From: Altererythrobacter sp.
GTDB lineage: Bacteria; Pseudomonadota; Alphaproteobacteria; Sphingomonadales; Sphingomonadaceae
Assembly: GCA_013002295.1 (NCBI GenBank)
Contig: JABDKI010000032.1
Location: 1 to 33,050 of the forward strand
Direction of reading: 5' to 3'
Length of the DNA stretch: 33,050 nucleotides
Position numbers and translations under genes: made by a program. Shown in pieces: positions 32,694-33,050 of the stretch (position 1 is the first letter of the stretch; every line of letters begins with the position of its first letter). A model generated the notes under the pieces. That model worked only from the letters and a program-made list of their open reading frames with translations. It was not told where the DNA came from and made no database searches.

Positions 32694-33050
32694 ATGGTGG
32701 GGTCGCAAAAGAACATAGGGCGCTCGCCCGAGTATGAGATGCCCGAATACAAGGTGCGAAGTCGATTCTTTGCGCCACCGCCTGAGTTCGACGGGTGCTT
32801 CACCAGTTTCTACCATCTGGACCTGACAGTCGAAGATGGCGCTACGATCAGTGACCACTTGCAGCCAGAATGGGCTGGCATCCGCTTCATGGCGGGCTCT
32901 CGCCCTATGGCGCAATTGGGCGAGACCTATGTTGAGCGTCCCCGCTTTGCCGCAAGCGGCCCTAGCTCCTTGCCGACCTATTTCGAGATCGGCTCCACCA
33001 GACTGTGGGGCATTGGGTTCATGCCGCTGGGTTGGTGCCGGTTTATCGAT
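32694..33050 (+). CDS. AraC-type regulator, N-terminal part only (cut by window end)
   Basis: An open frame of 119 codons runs from ATG 32694 to the window edge; a stop codon (32688-32690) precedes it in frame. The translation contains VRSRFFAPPPEFDGCFTSFY, then ISDHLQPEWAGIRFMAG and a FEIGSTRLWGIGFMPLGW segment, which resemble the cupin-like N-terminal domain of AraC regulators (GRW..FG..G..GFGLRAG pattern in the two complete copies nearby). It lacks their CGxC pair, so it is a more distant relative. The DNA-binding half would lie beyond the window. A later ATG at 32739 is an alternative start. Confidence 0.6.
   Translation, partial: MVGSQKNIGRSPEYEMPEYKVRSRFFAPPPEFDGCFTSFYHLDLTVEDGATISDHLQPEWAGIRFMAGSRPMAQLGETYVERPRFAASGPSSLPTYFEIGSTRLWGIGFMPLGWCRFID

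Noticed and set aside
1..33050. CRISPR arrays, insertion sequences, prophage or toxin-antitoxin genes
   Set aside because: I looked for regularly spaced repeats, transposase or integrase motifs and small paired genes and saw none.

Overview
The window reads as a chromosomal segment of an alphaproteobacterium, most likely order Sphingomonadales and probably an Erythrobacteraceae-type marine or soil heterotroph. This is judged from a MipZ-type division ATPase, a bifunctional CysNC, the tonB-exbB-exbD-exbD layout, the protein sequences and moderately high GC. No phage, insertion sequence, CRISPR array or plasmid gene is visible. The lineage is inference from family knowledge; no search was run.

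Layout. 1-1458: the last gene of a cytochrome bc1 operon (petC), a clear terminator, then apt. 1465-5041 (minus): sulfate-assimilation operon cysD-cysNC-cysQ with overlapping stop and start codons. 5213-5286: tRNA-Gly(UCC), with a 13-base copy of its T-arm a little downstream. 5530-7263 (minus): a LuxR-type regulator without a synthase nearby, and panC. 7352-13246 (plus): mipZ, a membrane-anchored J-domain protein, phosphomannomutase/phosphoglucomutase, a methionine-rich secreted protein and a large Lhr-type DEXH helicase. 13268-17196 (minus): PaaI-like thioesterase, secreted YtcJ-like amidohydrolase, a stray ExbD and a tandem universal stress protein. 17332-19952 (minus): tonB-exbB-exbD-exbD closed by a strong terminator and preceded by a structured 360-base intergenic region. 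20333-24639: a secreted unknown, a YbgC-like thioesterase overlapping hom, an antisense secreted unknown whose 3' end overlaps hom, and glpX. 24704-28968: a 1072-residue CYP102 (P450 BM3-type) self-sufficient monooxygenase and prs. 28965-30992 (minus): two tandem paralogous AraC-type regulators. 31079-32598 (plus): an inositol-monophosphatase-family (hisN-like) gene, then rpmI-rplT with a folded leader and a terminator. 32694-end: the start of a third AraC-type regulator, cut by the window edge.

How the genes fit together. Most are core metabolism: respiration (petC), purine salvage and PRPP supply (apt, prs), sulfate activation and PAP removal (cysD, cysNC, cysQ), pantothenate (panC), threonine/methionine precursor supply (hom), gluconeogenesis (glpX), sugar-nucleotide precursors (the mutase), translation (rpmI, rplT) and cell division (mipZ). 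The TonB/ExbB/ExbD system energises outer-membrane uptake.

The accessory and less ordinary items are the CYP102 fusion, which lacks the two residues that anchor fatty-acid carboxylates in P450 BM3; the twin AraC regulators with a CGxC pair at the same residue numbers and a conserved tail after the DNA-binding domain; the stray ExbD; the Met-rich secreted protein; and two genes whose natural N-termini begin at ATC rather than ATG. I did not find a clearly new multi-gene system. The best leads are the AraC pair, the CYP102 enzyme, the folded region ahead of tonB and the mipZ/J-domain pair.
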